Below are positions 4,350 to 5,866 of a DNA stretch of 5,866 nt, piece after piece. Origin of the DNA: an uncultured Sphingomonadales bacterium (GTDB lineage: Bacteria; Pseudomonadota; Alphaproteobacteria; Sphingomonadales; Sphingomonadaceae). Position numbers and translations under genes: made by a program. The stretch is taken from the NCBI GenBank assembly GCA_903893935.1, contig CAITOD010000754.1:1-5866 (forward strand), given 5' to 3'. The notes beneath the pieces are model-generated. The model was not told where the DNA came from. It worked only from the letters and a program-made list of their open reading frames with translations, and did not search any database. The stretch's first letter is position 1. Each line of letters opens with the position of its first letter.

Positions 4350-5866
4350 ATGAAACTGGTGCTGCCTCCGCGCGTCGGACCAAAAGCTTTCGATGCGGCG
4401 CTGACCGCGTTTGCCGGCGCGGTCGGCAAGGACTGGGTGCTCGCAACCGACAGCGATCGCGATGCCTATGCCGATATCTATGCCCCCGGCCCTTCCGAAC
4501 AGTGGCCGGCATCGGCCGCAGTGGCGCCCGCCTCGGTCGCCGAAGTGCAGGCGGTGGTGCGGCTCGCCAACGAACACAAGATCCCGCTGTGGCCGGTCTC
4601 GCGCGGCAAGAACCTCGGCTATGGCACGGCGGCGCCGCGCATGGCGGGCAGCGTGGTGCTCGATCTGGGGCGGATGAACAGGATCATCGATATCGACGCG
4701 CGGCTGGCCACCTGCGTGCTCGAACCCGGGGTCAGCTTCTTCGATCTCTACGAGGCGATCAACCGCGAAAAGCTGCCGCTGTGGCTGTCGGTGCCGGGCA
4801 ATGCCTGGGGCTCGGTGCTCGGCAATGCCTTCGAACACGGCATCGGCTATACGCCGTATGGCCTTCACGCGCGCAATCTGTGCGGGTTCGAAGTGGTGCT
4901 GCCCGATGGCGATGTGGTGCGCACCGGGATGGGGGCGATGACCGGCAATCATGCCTGGCACTTGCACCCGCTGAGCTTTGGCCCGACATTCGACCTGGCG
5001 TTTACCCAGTCGAGCCTGGGCGTGGTGACCCGCGCCGGGCTGTGGCTCCAGCCCGCGCCCGCTACATCGCTCGAACTGGTGTTCGACATTCCCAACGAAG
5101 ACGACATCGGCTGGGTGATCGACACGATCGCCCCGCTCAAGATCGCCGGAACGGTTGATCAGAACGTGTTCATCCCGAGCTGGCTGGGCAAAATGGTGCT
5201 CAAAGGCCAGCGCAACGATTTCTGGGACAAGCCGGGCGCCATTCCCGAATGGCGGGTCAAGGAACTGCTGGCGCAATACAAGCTCGGGTATTGGCAAGTC
5301 GCGCTGCGGCTCTACGGCGACGAACCGGTGGTGCGCGCCAAAGCCGATGTGGTGCGCGCGGCAATGGCGCGCCATCTGGCCGCACCGCCCGCCGAGCACT
5401 GGTGGCACAGCGGCGATCCGATGAATGCCATCGACACCACCATGGGCGTGCCTTCGGCGGTGCCGCTGCAGATGAGCGACTGGGTCGGCGGGCGCGGCGC
5501 GCACATGGGCTTTTCGCCCGTGGTGCCCGCGACATCGGAGCATGTCATGGGGCAATTGAAGCGCAGCCGCGCGATCATCGCCGCGCACGATGTCGATTTC
5601 TATGCGAGCTTTACCATCGGCGGGCGGTTTGCCACCAATATCAACATGCTGATGTTCGATCGCGACCAGCCCGAACAGATCGCCAATATGAAAAAGCTGT
5701 TCAACGCGCTGATCGGCGAAACCGCCAAAGCCGGTTACGGTGAATACCGCACCCATCTCGGCTGGATGGACACGGTGATGGACACTTACGATTTCAACAA
5801 CCACGCGCTGCGCCGGATGAACGAGCGGATCAAGGATGCGCTCGATCCCAACGGCATTCTGGCCCC
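4350..5866 (+). CDS. VAO/p-cresol methylhydroxylase-type FAD-dependent oxidoreductase (C-terminus cut by window edge)
   Basis: A flavoenzyme of the vanillyl-alcohol oxidase / eugenol oxidase / p-cresol methylhydroxylase group, which oxidises the carbon para to a phenolic hydroxyl through a quinone methide. The 505 codons present are about 20 short of the usual end (LDPNGILAP is near the C-terminus). An FAD-binding PCMH-type domain (about 50-200) contains PVSRGKNLGYGTAAPR, with Tyr91 matching VAO Tyr108; GYTPYG follows at 166-171. The substrate domain carries GAHMGFSP, where His385 matches the covalent-FAD His422 of VAO, and EYRTH (465-469), where Tyr466-Arg467 match Tyr503-Arg504. Leu172 follows GYTPYG where VAO has catalytic Asp170 and PchF has Glu. 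There is no evident signal peptide. It lies 13 bases after the quinohemoprotein gene. It may be an oxidase, or a dehydrogenase needing a cytochrome; no separate cytochrome gene is visible. Equivalences rest on remembered family motifs. Confidence 0.92.
   Translation, partial: MKLVLPPRVGPKAFDAALTAFAGAVGKDWVLATDSDRDAYADIYAPGPSEQWPASAAVAPASVAEVQAVVRLANEHKIPLWPVSRGKNLGYGTAAPRMAGSVVLDLGRMNRIIDIDARLATCVLEPGVSFFDLYEAINREKLPLWLSVPGNAWGSVLGNAFEHGIGYTPYGLHARNLCGFEVVLPDGDVVRTGMGAMTGNHAWHLHPLSFGPTFDLAFTQSSLGVVTRAGLWLQPAPATSLELVFDIPNEDDIGWVIDTIAPLKIAGTVDQNVFIPSWLGKMVLKGQRNDFWDKPGAIPEWRVKELLAQYKLGYWQVALRLYGDEPVVRAKADVVRAAMARHLAAPPAEHWWHSGDPMNAIDTTMGVPSAVPLQMSDWVGGRGAHMGFSPVVPATSEHVMGQLKRSRAIIAAHDVDFYASFTIGGRFATNINMLMFDRDQPEQIANMKKLFNALIGETAKAGYGEYRTHLGWMDTVMDTYDFNNHALRRMNERIKDALDPNGILA

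Noticed and set aside
4092..5804. 570-codon open frame on the minus strand opposite the VAO-like gene
   Set aside because: Same pattern of Arg/His-rich antisense sequence without family motifs; the plus strand encodes a clear flavoprotein.

Overview
The window looks like a catabolic gene cluster from a GC-rich Gram-negative bacterium. Codon use (many GCG, CGC, GAT and CTG codons) and the family mix (SnoaL/NTF2-like proteins, an SDR, a quinohemoprotein alcohol dehydrogenase and a vanillyl-alcohol-oxidase-type flavoprotein) suggest an alphaproteobacterium, most likely a sphingomonad (Novosphingobium, Sphingobium and relatives). That assignment is inference; no rRNA or other marker gene is present. 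Almost the whole window is coding. There is no tRNA, rRNA, CRISPR array or insertion sequence that I can see.

Layout. Two transcription units diverge from a 95-bp control region (1213-1307). Leftward: a 129-residue SnoaL-like protein (1212-823), then a short-chain dehydrogenase (762 to beyond the left edge). A 60-bp gap separates them, and it encodes in another frame what looks like the leftover C-terminus of a second SnoaL-like gene. Rightward: a 286-residue protein that looks like two fused NTF2-like halves (1308-2168), a 723-residue periplasmic PQQ/heme c alcohol dehydrogenase (2165-4336, GTGA overlap), and a VAO/p-cresol methylhydroxylase-type flavoprotein (4350 to beyond the right edge). 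Tight spacing supports one operon. The control region holds an imperfect 26-bp palindrome overlapping a possible leftward promoter, which suggests a shared operator.

How the genes may work together (inference). VAO/PCMH-type flavoenzymes oxidise the side chain of para-substituted phenols, the quinohemoprotein oxidises alcohols in the periplasm, SDRs interconvert alcohols and ketones, and SnoaL/NTF2 folds often act as hydratases, isomerases or aldol/retro-aldol catalysts. Together this reads as a peripheral pathway for a phenolic or lignin/lignan-like compound, or another natural alcohol. The substrate cannot be read from the sequence.

Most notable points: (1) the PQQ enzyme has Asp-Tyr-Asp at the catalytic site, the signature of lanthanide-dependent alcohol dehydrogenases, on a type II quinohemoprotein scaffold; (2) the VAO-like enzyme keeps the covalent-FAD histidine and the active-site Tyr and Tyr-Arg pair but has Leu where VAO and eugenol oxidase have the catalytic Asp; (3) the SnoaL relic under the SDR start; (4) the co-occurrence of three NTF2-like units with these oxidoreductases.
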